Source of the DNA: Beijerinckiaceae bacterium
GTDB taxonomy: Bacteria > Pseudomonadota > Alphaproteobacteria > Rhizobiales > Beijerinckiaceae
DNA length: 64,000 nucleotides
Assembly (NCBI GenBank): GCA_947476075.1
Contig: CANJPM010000002.1
Coordinates: 1-64,000 of the forward strand
Direction of reading: 5' to 3'
Below are positions 54,099-64,000 of this stretch, piece by piece (the first letter of the stretch is position 1; each line of letters begins with the position of its first letter). The notes below the pieces were generated by a model, which was given only the letters and a program-made list of their open reading frames with translations, was not told where the DNA came from and did not search any database. Position numbers and translations under genes: made by a program.

Positions 54099-54785
54099 AT
54101 GCAAGTGCGTCGTAGAATATTAATTACCGATGACGACATTGATCTCAGAAGGTCCCTTGCGGATCAAGTAGCATTACACGCCGAGTTTGAAGTTTCACAA
54201 GCATCGACGGCGTCCGAAGCGCTGGTCTGGGTGAAGGATCATTTGCCGGACCTCGTCATCATGGATGTGGGTCTTCCAGACATGGATGGTCGAGACGCGG
54301 TTCAGGTCATGCGAAAAGATGGCTATCGTAGTCCGATTATTATCCTGACCGCACATTCCTCGGACGCCGACGCAGTCAGTTGCCTGGAATTGGGGGCAAA
54401 TGATTATGTATTGAAGCCATTTCGTTTTGCGGTTCTGCTGGCTCGCATTAGAGCTCATCTTCGTAATTATGACGTCAGTGAAGACGCCGCGCTGCGAATT
54501 GGCGAATACATATTCAAGCCCGGCTCGAAGCACTTGTTGCGTCCTGTTGGAGCAAAACAGCGCCTCACGGAGAAAGAGGCGGCGATATTGAAGTTCCTAT
54601 ATCGAGCCAACACCGCCGTTGTGACGCGTGAGGTGCTGCTTAGAGAATTATGGGGCTACAATTCCAGTGTCACAACGCACACTTTGGAAACGCACATTTA
54701 TCGGTTGCGACAGAAAATTGAACAAGATCCAGCTAACGCACAAATTTTGTTGACGGAGGCTGGGGGATATAAATTGCTCCCCTAG
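54099..54785 (+). CDS. OmpR/PhoB-type response regulator
   Basis: RILITDDDIDLRRSLADQVA...LVIMDVGLPDMDGRDAVQVM...LKPFRFAVLLARIRAHLR plus winged helix VVTREVLLRELWGYNSSVTTHTLETHIYRLRQKI. Confidence 0.93.
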   Translation: MQVRRRILITDDDIDLRRSLADQVALHAEFEVSQASTASEALVWVKDHLPDLVIMDVGLPDMDGRDAVQVMRKDGYRSPIIILTAHSSDADAVSCLELGANDYVLKPFRFAVLLARIRAHLRNYDVSEDAALRIGEYIFKPGSKHLLRPVGAKQRLTEKEAAILKFLYRANTAVVTREVLLRELWGYNSSVTTHTLETHIYRLRQKIEQDPANAQILLTEAGGYKLLP

Positions 54786-54792
54786 CGCAGTA

Positions 54793-55242
54793 ATGAGGAC
54801 CATAATGGCGTCTGATATTAAGCTCGATTTTTTTTATAGTATTGAATTTTTTGCTAAGCTCGAACTGGAAGCCCTCAAACTTTTATTTCTTGCTTCGGAA
54901 GAGCTGAGATTTGACGTTGGAGATATCGTCTTCCAACAAGGCGAGCGATCAGATGGTGGGTATGTGATCACGTCAGGTCAGATTACGCTCTATCAGGATG
55001 AGTCCTTTGCGGTGGTAGTTTTTGTTGCTGGTCACGGTGTTCTTCTGGGCGAGCTCTCCCTGATTTCGGACACCGAACGCGCTGTCACCGCAATTGCGAC
55101 TGAAGCTACCTCAGTCCTTCGAATTTCGAGAGGATCGTTCAAGCGCGTCCTGCAGGAATACCCTTCTTCCGCAGAGCGCTTGCGGCTTCAAGTCTCCGAC
55201 CGTTTGGCCGCATTCATCGGTGACTTGAAGCTCATGGCATAG
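54793..55242 (+). CDS. Cyclic-nucleotide-binding-domain protein (no HTH)
   Basis: GDIVFQQGERSDGGYVITSGQITLYQ...LLGELSLISDTERAVTAIATEATSVLRISRGSFKRVL. Confidence 0.88.
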   Translation: MRTIMASDIKLDFFYSIEFFAKLELEALKLLFLASEELRFDVGDIVFQQGERSDGGYVITSGQITLYQDESFAVVVFVAGHGVLLGELSLISDTERAVTAIATEATSVLRISRGSFKRVLQEYPSSAERLRLQVSDRLAAFIGDLKLMA

Positions 55243-55252
55243 TGGATCCCAC

Positions 55253-56065
55253 TCAATTTAGATCCACGATGACGGGCACATGATCAGACGGACGTTCCCA
55301 GCCGCGCGTTTCTTGAACGATGGTCACGTCCGCTAGCAAATGCGTTAGGGGTTCACTCAGCCAGATATGATCGAGCCGCCGTCCCTTATTAGCGAGTAGC
55401 CAATTTGGAGAGCGATAGCTCCACCACGTGTAGACCCGCTCTGGTTCTGGTTTGACGTGGCGAATAGCGTCGAGCCACGGACCGCATGCGAGCGCATGCG
55501 ATAAACTCTGCACTTCTACAGGGGTGTGACTGACAACGGAGAGGAGCGACTTGTGGCTCCAAACGTCATTCACCAATGGAGCAACATTCAGATCGCCTAC
55601 AAGAATAGCGTTGTTTCGCGCGACTCCGTCGCTCTCAAACCAAAGAGCCATTTCTCGAAGAAAATTGAGTTTGTGTCCAAACTTCGGGTTCAGCTCAACG
55701 TCGGGCACGTCGCCCCCGGCCGGGACATAAAAATTATGGATCCGGATTGGGAATTTATCGGCGCCCTCCACCTCAACGTCCGCGCTCACATGGCGAGCAT
55801 CCCCCATTTCACAGAAATTTTTCTTCAGAATGTTTGTCAGTGGCAGACGAGAAATGATCGCAACGCCATGATAGCCTTTTTGCGCATTGATCGCGAAGTG
55901 CTTGTATCCAAGATCAGCCAGCGCTGACGATGGAAATTCAGCTTCCCTGCATTTGATCTCCTGCAGGCACAGCACATCTGGGGAATACATTTTGATGAGG
56001 CGCTCAACTGAGCTGATGCGCAGCCTTACAGAGTTGATATTCCAAGTCACAAGACGAATCGCCAC
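55253..56065 (-). CDS. xthA: Exodeoxyribonuclease III
   Basis: VAIRLVTWNINSVRLRISSVERLI, LCLQEIKCREAEFP, VGDLNVAP, GRRLDHIWLSEPL, SDHVPVIVDLN. Confidence 0.93.
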   Translation of the reverse strand: MAIRLVTWNINSVRLRISSVERLIKMYSPDVLCLQEIKCREAEFPSSALADLGYKHFAINAQKGYHGVAIISRLPLTNILKKNFCEMGDARHVSADVEVEGADKFPIRIHNFYVPAGGDVPDVELNPKFGHKLNFLREMALWFESDGVARNNAILVGDLNVAPLVNDVWSHKSLLSVVSHTPVEVQSLSHALACGPWLDAIRHVKPEPERVYTWWSYRSPNWLLANKGRRLDHIWLSEPLTHLLADVTIVQETRGWERPSDHVPVIVDLN

Positions 56066-56125
56066 GGTCAGCCTCCAGCCATTCGAAGAGGCGTGCCACG
56101 CGCAATCCACTTAGGCAAGGTAGAG

Positions 56126-56827
56126 CTATGGATTATCAAAACGCTCGGTGCTGATCACGAAAAGCGATTTTTCCAGCCGCTGGCGAAGATCAAGATTCGA
56201 TAGCTGAACGCGCGTATCGTTACCTTGGGGATCCGTGACAACCCACCGCGCCAGCGAAAAGTCGCTGGTGTTGAAGATGAGCGTTATCCGCGAAGCCCCT
56301 CCAAGGGTCGTCTTGTCCTCGACCCGGATCGAAGTTTGCTCCTGATCTGCAGCAACCCCCAGCACGCGAACGTCTTTCGCTAAATCGAGATTACCTTTCA
56401 AGAGAAATTTCAGCGGAGTCTGACTGATAAAGTACACGTCTTGAGTATTGAGTTTGCGGTTTTTGATCGCCACGCTAGTGCCATCTGCGATGATTTCCAG
56501 CGGCGAGGGCTGCGCGTACTCAAACCGGAGCTTTCCTGGCCTCTGCACATAAAGTTTTCCGGCTACGCTGCGACCATCTGAGCCAGACTGCGTGAAGTCG
56601 GCGACCAACGTGTTCATGCCGTTGAAATAGGAATTTGCTCGCTTGATGATAATCGCTGGATCTGACTCAATTTGAGCCGCGGCTGGGGCGGACCTGGAAG
56701 TAGTGCTAGCAGGCGGTGGTTTTTGCCCAAGCTGCATCGGGGCGCCTTGAGCCAAGGCGCATATGCATAATGCCGCCGAGAGCACGGCCGTCTGTACCAG
56801 AAGCAGCGGCGCGGCCCACATGGTCAT
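56126..56827 (-). CDS. lolA: Outer-membrane lipoprotein carrier protein LolA family
   Basis: Signal peptide; RANSYFNGMNTLVADFTQSGSDGRSVAGKLYVQRPGKLRFEYAQPSPLEIIADGTSVAI. Confidence 0.92.
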   Translation of the reverse strand: MTMWAAPLLLVQTAVLSAALCICALAQGAPMQLGQKPPPASTTSRSAPAAAQIESDPAIIIKRANSYFNGMNTLVADFTQSGSDGRSVAGKLYVQRPGKLRFEYAQPSPLEIIADGTSVAIKNRKLNTQDVYFISQTPLKFLLKGNLDLAKDVRVLGVAADQEQTSIRVEDKTTLGGASRITLIFNTSDFSLARWVVTDPQGNDTRVQLSNLDLRQRLEKSLFVISTERFDNP

Positions 56828-56894
56828 GATGTGCTTTCCTGCGAATGTGACAATGCGTCATATAAACTCTATGTGGCGAGGGTTGGACGAAAAC

Positions 56895-59399
56895 CTAGTC
56901 CCCGGGAAGTCCAAAAGCTCCCCTGTCGATCCCGCCGCCAACCAGAATTTCGCGCTTACCGGCGTGGTTGGACGGTCCCACAACTCCCTCCTCCTCCATT
57001 CTCTCGACAAGCGAAGCAGCCTTGTTGTAGCCAACAGACAGACGACGCTGGATGTAGCTGGTCGAGCATTTTCCATCTCTGAGGACGATAGCGACGGCTT
57101 TGTCGTAAAGCTCTGCCGATTCGTCGCCAAAGGCTGCAACCGCAGGCGTCACCTCTTCAGAATCAACCTCGTCCTCAATCGTGATAGCGTCGAGGTAGTC
57201 TGGCTGACCCTGCGTCTTCAAGTGAGCAACGATTTTCTCTACTTCATCATCGGACACAAACGGACCGTGTACGCGAGCAATTCTCCCTCCCCCTGCCATG
57301 TAAAGCATATCACCTTGGCCAAGTAACTGCTCCGCTCCTTGCTCGCCCAAGATCGTGCGGCTATCGATTTTTGAGGTGACCTGAAATGAAACACGAGTCG
57401 GAAAATTAGCCTTGATTGTGCCGGTTATCACATCGACGGAAGGCCTCTGGGTCGCCATGATCAGGTGGATGCCCGCAGCTCTTGCCATTTGTGCAAGCCT
57501 TTGGATGGCACCCTCAATATCCTTACCTGCGACCATCATAAGATCGGCCATTTCGTCGACGATAACTACGATATAGGGCAGCGGCGACATATCCATATCT
57601 TCCCGCTCGTAAATCGCCTCGCCGGTCTGGCGATCAAAGCCTGTCTGGACAGTGCGAGAAATAGATTGCCCCTTGCTTCTAGCTTCAACAATACGGGCAT
57701 TGAAGCCGTCAATGTTACGAACGCCGAGCTTCGACATTTTTTTGTACCGGTCCTCCATCTCCCGGACGGCCCATTTCATGGCAACAACCGCCTTCTTTGA
57801 ATCTGTAACGACCGGGGTCAAAAGATGGGGAATGCCGTCGTAAACAGAGAGCTCGAGCATTTTCGGATCGACCATGATCAGCCTGCATTCTTCAGGCTTG
57901 AGGCGATACAAAAGTGAAAGAATGAATGTGTTGATAGCGACGGATTTACCTGATCCAGTTGTACCAGCAACTAACAAGTGCGGCATACGCGTCAAGTCGA
58001 CAATCACTGGCTCACCGCCTATTGTCTTTCCAAGAGCGATAGCAAGCTTGTATTTACTTGCCTCAAAGTCCTGCGATGCAATTAGTTCCCGCAAGAAGAC
58101 AGTCTCTCGAAGCTGATTGGGAAGCTCGATGCCAATTGCATTGCGACCCTGGACCACCGCCACGCGCGCCGAGATAGCAGACATTGAGCGAGCGATGTCG
58201 TCAGCGAGTCCGATAACACGGGATGATTTAATTCCGGGAGCCGGCTCCAACTCGTACAATGTGACAACCGGACCGGGGCGCACATTTACTATTTCCCCCT
58301 TCACTCCGAAATCATCAAGCACTCCTTCGAGTAAACGTGCGTTTTGTTCAAGAGATTCGGCCGAAAGCTTTCCGGCATTTGTTCGCTTTGGCTCCATAAG
58401 AAGGGCCAAGGGCGGCAGTTCAAAAGTATCCGCCTCAAGCAACGAAGGTTGCGCTTCCCTCGCGGCGCGAACTCCGAGCTTAATCTTTCCAGGAGTAGGG
58501 CCGATGACTATCTTGTCATTACGTAAATCCAATGGCGCTTCATTTACATGATCAGATGTAACCTGCACCGTCGCCCGCTGAGAGATTGAGACGCTACCCG
58601 GAAAGCTTGGTTCTTTGCGAGAGTAACTTATAGTGGAATCTGTCTTTCGCGCCTTTGAAAAAAATACGGGCTTAGAAATGTACCTGAAAAGTCTAGCCTT
58701 AAGGCTCAAAACCGCATGCGTTATTGCACCAAGAGATACCAGTGCAACTCCTGGCTCATTAACCTCATCGGCGCTCTCTGGCGTGACTTGATTTCGATGC
58801 TTGCTTGTTCGCGATTCAATTTCGTCTGGCGATATCTTCCTCGCAACGGGGCTCGCCGCAGCCGATAGTGCGATGATTGCTCCGACAGCAAAAACAAGCG
58901 CTGAGACAAGCGACCCAAAATGAGCGCCGTCTATCAGGATACGCGGCAGCGTAATCATGGCGTCGCCTACGACTCCTCCCAGGCCAGTCGGCATTGGCCA
59001 GTTTGCCGTGACTGGGAGTAAGGATGCTAGGGCAGCAGTGCATGCAGAACCACAAAAAAGAAACGTAATTCTTCCGACAAACCGATCCAGTCGGTGATGA
59101 GCCATCAAGTGCCATCCCCAAATGGCAACTGGGGTCAGCAGAGCCAAAGCGCTCATGCCCCAAATTTGCATGATGAGATCCCCCATAAGCGCGCCTGGCG
59201 CCCCAAGGAGATTTCTAACAGCGCCGTCGTGAGCGTAATTCAGGGTAGGATCTTGAGCCGACCATGTTACGAGCGACAATGCAGCCGCTAGAACGCCGAT
59301 CACGAGACCCGCCCCGATCACTTCCGTCAACCTATTGGTGACGTAGATTTTGGCGGTGTCGGGTATTCTATCAAAGGCGAAAAAACTAGTCGTGCGCAT
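56895..59399 (-). CDS. ftsK: DNA translocase FtsK
   Basis: Multi-TM N-terminus; GKTIGGEPVIVDLTRMPHLLVAGTTGSGKSVAIN, MATQRPSVDVITGTIKANFPTRVSFQVTSKIDSRTILGEQGAEQLLGQGDMLYM, gamma domain CSTSYIQRRLSVGYNKAASLVERMEEEGVV. Confidence 0.97.
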   Translation of the reverse strand: MRTTSFFAFDRIPDTAKIYVTNRLTEVIGAGLVIGVLAAALSLVTWSAQDPTLNYAHDGAVRNLLGAPGALMGDLIMQIWGMSALALLTPVAIWGWHLMAHHRLDRFVGRITFLFCGSACTAALASLLPVTANWPMPTGLGGVVGDAMITLPRILIDGAHFGSLVSALVFAVGAIIALSAAASPVARKISPDEIESRTSKHRNQVTPESADEVNEPGVALVSLGAITHAVLSLKARLFRYISKPVFFSKARKTDSTISYSRKEPSFPGSVSISQRATVQVTSDHVNEAPLDLRNDKIVIGPTPGKIKLGVRAAREAQPSLLEADTFELPPLALLMEPKRTNAGKLSAESLEQNARLLEGVLDDFGVKGEIVNVRPGPVVTLYELEPAPGIKSSRVIGLADDIARSMSAISARVAVVQGRNAIGIELPNQLRETVFLRELIASQDFEASKYKLAIALGKTIGGEPVIVDLTRMPHLLVAGTTGSGKSVAINTFILSLLYRLKPEECRLIMVDPKMLELSVYDGIPHLLTPVVTDSKKAVVAMKWAVREMEDRYKKMSKLGVRNIDGFNARIVEARSKGQSISRTVQTGFDRQTGEAIYEREDMDMSPLPYIVVIVDEMADLMMVAGKDIEGAIQRLAQMARAAGIHLIMATQRPSVDVITGTIKANFPTRVSFQVTSKIDSRTILGEQGAEQLLGQGDMLYMAGGGRIARVHGPFVSDDEVEKIVAHLKTQGQPDYLDAITIEDEVDSEEVTPAVAAFGDESAELYDKAVAIVLRDGKCSTSYIQRRLSVGYNKAASLVERMEEEGVVGPSNHAGKREILVGGGIDRGAFGLPGD

Positions 59400-59477
59400 T
59401 AGCGGACCAGCGCTGATTCCAACGCCCCATTGACGGAGCGGTGTGTTTCAAGGAAACCTAAGTTTAGGCTGCCCTAG

Positions 59478-59493
59478 TTAATAGCTCATTAAC
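59478..59493. promoter_or_regulatory. CtrA-type binding motif upstream of ftsK
   Basis: TTAA-TAGCTCA-TTAA-C, 79 bp upstream of the ftsK ORF start. Confidence 0.6.
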
Positions 59494-59510
59494 CTTCGAA
59501 GACGAGTGTC

Positions 59511-59543
59511 CAAAACGAAGGCGGCGTCCCATAGGACGCCGCC
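59511..59543 (-). terminator. Probable terminator of glnK-amtB
   Basis: GGCGGCGTCC-CATA-GGACGCCGCC, perfect 10-bp stem after the amtB stop; minus strand continues TTCGTTTTGG. Confidence 0.75.
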
Positions 59544-59570
59544 AGATAAGTTCTACCTGTTCCAAGACGA

Positions 59571-61058
59571 CTAGAGGTTGTAGGCGCGCTCACCATGCTG
59601 AGCGAGGTCAAGACCCTCACGTTCATGGTCAGGCGGAACCCGGAGGCCAACAACCAGATCAACAACCTTAAAGATCACGGCAGACCCCAAACCGGACCAC
59701 ACCAGCGTAAGAAGCACGGCTTTGATCTGAGAGGTTATGGCATTTCCAAAATCATACGCGGCAATAGCGAGTTCGCCAGGTTTGCTCTCATAATCTGCTA
59801 TACCCGTTCCTCCAAGGCTCTGACTGACTAAGATGCCAGTCGCGAGGGCGCCTATGATGCCGCCGACGCAATGTATGCCAAAGACGTCAAGCGTGTCGTC
59901 GTACCCAAGCTTGTTTTTTACTGTTGCTACAAAGAAGAAGCAGACGACGCCTGACACAAGGCCCAGCATCAACGCACCCATTGGACCCGCAAACCCAGAA
60001 GCTGGCGTGACTGCCACAAGGCCTGCAACAGCCCCAGACACCATGCCCAATAACGACGGTTTGCCCTTCGCGCCCCATTCCGCAAAGAGCCACGCGAGAG
60101 CAGCAGCAGCAGTGGCTACGAAGGTGTTCACAAAGGCCAGAGCCGCAGTGCCGTTGGCTTCCAGATTTGAACCAGCATTGAAGCCGAACCAGCCGACCCA
60201 AAGTAAGGATGCGCCGATCATAGTCATGGTCAGCGAGTGTGGGGCCATCATTTCCCGAGGATAACCGATCCGCTTCCCTATCATCAGGCAGCCCACTAAG
60301 CCGGCTATGCCTGCGTTGATATGGACTACGGTTCCGCCGGCGAAATCAAGAGCGCCCCACTGGAATATGAGACCAGCGTCAGCTTTGATTTCGTCGAGTT
60401 TCGCTTGAGCAACTTTCTTGGTCGCCTCGTCAGTAGCGGCCGCAACAGCCTTAGCAGCATCGCCAATGGCGTCCGGTCCACCCCAATACCAAACCATATG
60501 CGCGATGGGGAAGTAAACAAAAGTCACCCACAGCGCCACGAACAGGATCAGCGCCGAGAACTTGACCCGTTCCGCGAACGCCCCAACTATGAGCGCAGGC
60601 GTAATGCATGCAAACGTGGCTTGAAACGCCATATACGCGAGTTCTGGAACGACGACGCCGTTCGAGAACGTTGCGGCGTTCGATTCAGGCGTTACTCCCA
60701 TCAGGAAGGCCTTTGAGAAGCCGCCGACGAAGTCGTTAAGGCTGCCGCCGTTGGTGAATGCCAGCGAGTAGCCGTAAAGTACCCAGATCACCGCCACCAG
60801 CGACACGATCATGAATACCTGCGTGAGCACTGAGAGCATGTTCTTGGAGCGGACAAGGCCACCATAGAATAAAGCCAGTCCCGGTACCGACATCATCAGC
60901 ACGAGAAGGGTAGAAACCAAAAGCCAGGCTGTATCTCCTTTATTGGGGATAGGGGCTGCGGCTTCGGCCATTGCCTGACCTGAAGTCGCCAAAAGCGTTA
61001 TTGCGCCCAGCACATAGGCGCTGCTTGGCCGCATTTTCCAGTCCACAAGCGATCTCAT
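59571..61058 (-). CDS. amtB: Ammonium transporter AmtB
   Basis: DTAWLLVSTLLVLMMSVPGLALFYGGLVRSKNMLSVLTQ, GGTVVHINAGIAGLVG, SLLWVGWFGFNAGSNLEANGTAALAFVNTFVATAAA, DVFGIHCVGGIIGAL. Confidence 0.97.
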   Translation of the reverse strand: MRSLVDWKMRPSSAYVLGAITLLATSGQAMAEAAAPIPNKGDTAWLLVSTLLVLMMSVPGLALFYGGLVRSKNMLSVLTQVFMIVSLVAVIWVLYGYSLAFTNGGSLNDFVGGFSKAFLMGVTPESNAATFSNGVVVPELAYMAFQATFACITPALIVGAFAERVKFSALILFVALWVTFVYFPIAHMVWYWGGPDAIGDAAKAVAAATDEATKKVAQAKLDEIKADAGLIFQWGALDFAGGTVVHINAGIAGLVGCLMIGKRIGYPREMMAPHSLTMTMIGASLLWVGWFGFNAGSNLEANGTAALAFVNTFVATAAAALAWLFAEWGAKGKPSLLGMVSGAVAGLVAVTPASGFAGPMGALMLGLVSGVVCFFFVATVKNKLGYDDTLDVFGIHCVGGIIGALATGILVSQSLGGTGIADYESKPGELAIAAYDFGNAITSQIKAVLLTLVWSGLGSAVIFKVVDLVVGLRVPPDHEREGLDLAQHGERAYNL

Positions 61059-61086
61059 TGTTTAACTCCTAGAAGAGGAATAACGG

Positions 61087-61497
<411 letters not shown>

Positions 61498-61524
61498 CTA
61501 GCGGGCACGCGCTGATTATTAGCA

Positions 61525-61541
61525 ATCAAGGGCCGTGCCAG
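61525..61541 (-). promoter_or_regulatory. Sigma-54 (-24/-12) promoter-like element upstream of glnK-amtB
   Basis: Minus strand CTGGCACGGCCCTTGAT; matches YTGGCACGRNNNTTGCW except C to A in the -12 element. Confidence 0.7.
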
Positions 61542-61693
61542 TTTTTTTCAGGCGACTAACGCAGCTGAATGTGGGGAAAACGTCCCGCTTTGCATCCCTG
61601 CACCTGTCCTCATGTTAATTTGCCTTAAGTTTAGTCAGCCTGCCTCCCAAAGGGTGCCTAAATTATAAGCCGGAAGCGGACGCAGCCCAATTC

Positions 61694-61702
61694 TGTGGAT
61701 AA
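61694..61702 (-). promoter_or_regulatory. Consensus DnaA box upstream of ubiH
   Basis: TGTGGATAA, reverse complement of TTATCCACA, exact. Confidence 0.4.
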
Positions 61703-61773
61703 TAAGGCGGCGTCCATCGTCGAGCTGGTTTATGAAGAAGCATTAGGCAGAACATGGTCCGGAGGACGATCCA

Positions 61774-62994
61774 TTGCTCACGAAGTTCGATGTTGTTGTC
61801 TGCGGCGGTGGAGCCGCGGGGCTCACTCTGGCGAATCTGCTAGCCGATATGTCCGGCGGCACATTGAGAATCGCGCTGGTCGATACAAAACTGGAATCAC
61901 GGAAGCATAGCCCACGAACCTCAGCCATAGCTATAGGACCAAAGCAGATGCTCGCTAGCATGGGCGCTTGGTCTTTAGAAAGCGCTTTCGCCGCCCCTGT
62001 CCGGCGCATTGAGGTCTCTGATGCTCAGGAGAGCGTAGAAGCAATCGTCCCCGATCTCACATTTCAATGCGCTGAATACGATGAGGCCCTAGCCTGGATT
62101 ATCAGGCACTCAGAGCTTGAGACGCACTTGCGCGATATAGCTCGGAGCCGCGATATCAGGTTCATCGAAGGCGAAATCGTCGGATACAAACCAAATGGCG
62201 CATTTGCGCAGATCGAGCTTCGAGATGGCGGGGCGCTTGGCGCTCGGCTCGTCGTCGCGGCTGACGGCGCCCAGTCTCGCCTGCGCGAGCTGGCAAAGGT
62301 TCAGTGTGTAGAATGGGGTTACGATAGATCGGCAATTGTTGCTACATTGCGTCATGAGGAATCGCACGCTGACACAGCAGTCCAAATTTTTTATCCTGCA
62401 GGTCCGTTCGCGACTTTGCCGTTGACCGGCAACCGATCGTCGCTTGTGTGGACTGAAACCAGAGACCGCGCTGAGCGATTGCGCCGTAGCGATATCAATG
62501 AGCTCACAGCAGAGATACAGCGCTATTCTGCGGATCGTCTGGGCAGTTTGCGTTTGGAGGGCGACATCGCGTCTTTTGCGCTGGGCTATAGCCATGTGCG
62601 CAGCTTCCACGCAGAGCGGCTGGTTTTCATTGGAGACGCGGCTCGGCGCGTACACCCGCTTGCTGGCCAAGGGTTGAACTTGGGTTTGCGGGATGCGGCT
62701 GCATTATCCGAAATTATTATTGAGAGCGCTCGTCTAGGCTTGGATTTCGGATCAATAAGTCCGCTCGTCGAGTATGGCCGCCGCCGAAACCTTGATAGCG
62801 TGATCTCATCTTCTGCGTTTGACGTGTTGCACCGTATCTTTGCCTGGGACGCGAGCGCACTTCGCATGGCGAGGAAAACAGGGCTGTCGTTAGTTCAAAG
62901 CAGCGATCACATCAAGGCGCTTCTCATGAAGGAAGCCACTGGCTTTTCAGGGATGTATCCTGAAAGATTTGGACGCGAACACGCTATTCGGTGA
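61774..62994 (+). CDS. UbiH/UbiF/VisC-family FAD-dependent hydroxylase
   Basis: [70 protein letters not shown]. Confidence 0.93.
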   Translation: MLTKFDVVVCGGGAAGLTLANLLADMSGGTLRIALVDTKLESRKHSPRTSAIAIGPKQMLASMGAWSLESAFAAPVRRIEVSDAQESVEAIVPDLTFQCAEYDEALAWIIRHSELETHLRDIARSRDIRFIEGEIVGYKPNGAFAQIELRDGGALGARLVVAADGAQSRLRELAKVQCVEWGYDRSAIVATLRHEESHADTAVQIFYPAGPFATLPLTGNRSSLVWTETRDRAERLRRSDINELTAEIQRYSADRLGSLRLEGDIASFALGYSHVRSFHAERLVFIGDAARRVHPLAGQGLNLGLRDAAALSEIIIESARLGLDFGSISPLVEYGRRRNLDSVISSSAFDVLHRIFAWDASALRMARKTGLSLVQSSDHIKALLMKEATGFSGMYPERFGREHAIR

Positions 62995-63202
62995 GCGGGC
63001 GAGCTTCTTCAATAATCATGACCGGAATTCCATCGCGAACCGGATACGCAAGACGGGCGTTTGCGGAGTACAATTCTTTCGTGAGTTCGTTGTAGGTAAG
63101 CGACGCCTTCGATACTGGACAGACCAGCACTTCCAGAAGCCTTTGGTCCAGCTGCCCTTGTATGGGTTTTGGTTTGAATTCCGAGGATCCATTGCTCATT
63201 TT
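62984..63202 (-). CDS. Trm112-family small protein
   Basis: [53 protein letters not shown]. Confidence 0.92.
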   Translation of the reverse strand, partial: KMSNGSSEFKPKPIQGQLDQRLLEVLVCPVSKASLTYNELTKELYSANARLAYPVRDGIPVMIIEEARPLTE

Positions 63203-63209
63203 TCTGGAC

Positions 63210-63872
63210 CTATTGAAGCGAGCGTGTCGCTCGTCCCGATCGCGCAAGTTCAATTTCCGTTATCGCGATGAGAACCTCTGTTCGCTCTTTTAGGCTCCCA
63301 GCCTCCAACAAAGCTTGCTTCTCACTTGCTCCAAACGGACTCATCATTGACAGAGCGTTGACCAGCGTTTCGTTGGGTGCTTTTTCTATTTCTTCCCAAT
63401 CAAGTTTCAAACGATTGGCCGTCGCAAAGGCTCGGAGCGTTCGAAGAAAGCTCAGTCTATCAACGCCATCGTTTTCTGGTGGCAAATTCAAATCATGTTT
63501 GAATTCATCATACGATACGACGCAAACGCGATACGCAGCTGTGCTCTGCATCTCATCAATGAGCCGGTATCTGGCCACTCCCGTGAGAGTGATCGAATAT
63601 CGGCCGTCTCCCACTTCATTGAAGTGCGTGATCCGGGTGACGCACCCCACTTTGTACAAAGCTGATGCTTCCAGGCCATTTTTGGATTCAGGTTGAATCA
63701 TCCCGATCAAACGATTGGAACGCAATGCGTCATCGACCATCGATAGGTAGCGCGGTTCAAATATGTTCAGCGGCAATTGACCGCGCGGAAAAACCAGCCC
63801 TCCTGTGAGAGGAAACACAGGAATCTGGCATGGTAGCTGTGAGATATCTGAATAAGGCTCGTTCATAGACAT
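63210..63872 (-). CDS. LON peptidase substrate-binding domain protein
   Basis: [49 protein letters not shown]. Confidence 0.92.
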   Translation of the reverse strand: MSMNEPYSDISQLPCQIPVFPLTGGLVFPRGQLPLNIFEPRYLSMVDDALRSNRLIGMIQPESKNGLEASALYKVGCVTRITHFNEVGDGRYSITLTGVARYRLIDEMQSTAAYRVCVVSYDEFKHDLNLPPENDGVDRLSFLRTLRAFATANRLKLDWEEIEKAPNETLVNALSMMSPFGASEKQALLEAGSLKERTEVLIAITEIELARSGRATRSLQ

Positions 63873-64000
63873 CACTCGTCCGGGTTGATTTATGAGAAAA
63901 GAACCGTGGATAGCTTCCGACGAGAAGAAATTGTCATAGGGTCCAAGTGCCCCCACTGATCAAAAAAGCTGATCAATTACTTCCGGGCGCCGTCATCTCC

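Noticed and set aside
61616-61637. TTAA...TTAA pair upstream of ubiH resembling a CtrA site
   Set aside because: Spacing is 6 nt (TTAA-TTTGCC-TTAA), not the required 7.
62110-62670. 186-aa minus-strand ORF antisense to the ubiH-family gene
   Set aside because: Entirely within a confident CDS; no domain recognised.

Overview
This window is a gene-dense, mostly core-housekeeping segment of an alphaproteobacterial chromosome (Hyphomicrobiales/Rhizobiales-like gene order, judged from protein content and synteny). From left to right it carries: mutM (cut by the window edge), ubiE, ubiB, coaBC, dut, an Rrf2 regulator, cysK, rpsT, dnaA, a polyamine-type binding protein with an aminotransferase, a decaying BtuCDF/FecCD-type ABC transporter, a RegA/RegB (ActR/ActS)-type two-component pair, a PHB depolymerase, trmB-metK-xre-lnt-corC-ybeY-phoH-miaB-rimI-tsaB, nifU-like, uspA, trpS, hisB-H-A-F-E, coaA, a PfkB kinase, smr-mltA-tim44, secB, dnaQ, coaE, ppsR, rho, mnmE, mnmG, rsmG, parA, parB, holA, lptE, leuS, a YggS-like gene, an OmpR-type regulator with a cNMP-binding protein, xthA, lolA, ftsK, glnK-amtB, ubiH, and a Trm112-like plus a LON-domain gene. 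The most informative non-coding signals are in the replication/segregation neighbourhood. There is a candidate oriC between ppsR and rho with an exact TTAA-N7-TTAA CtrA-type motif, two parS sites flanking mnmG (one perfect, one inside rsmG), and a second exact CtrA-type motif upstream of ftsK. The clearest accessory oddity is a FecCD permease broken by a stop and several frameshifts between near-intact partner genes. I found no CRISPR array, rRNA, tRNA, transposase, prophage or recognisable defence system, and nothing I would call a wholly new system.
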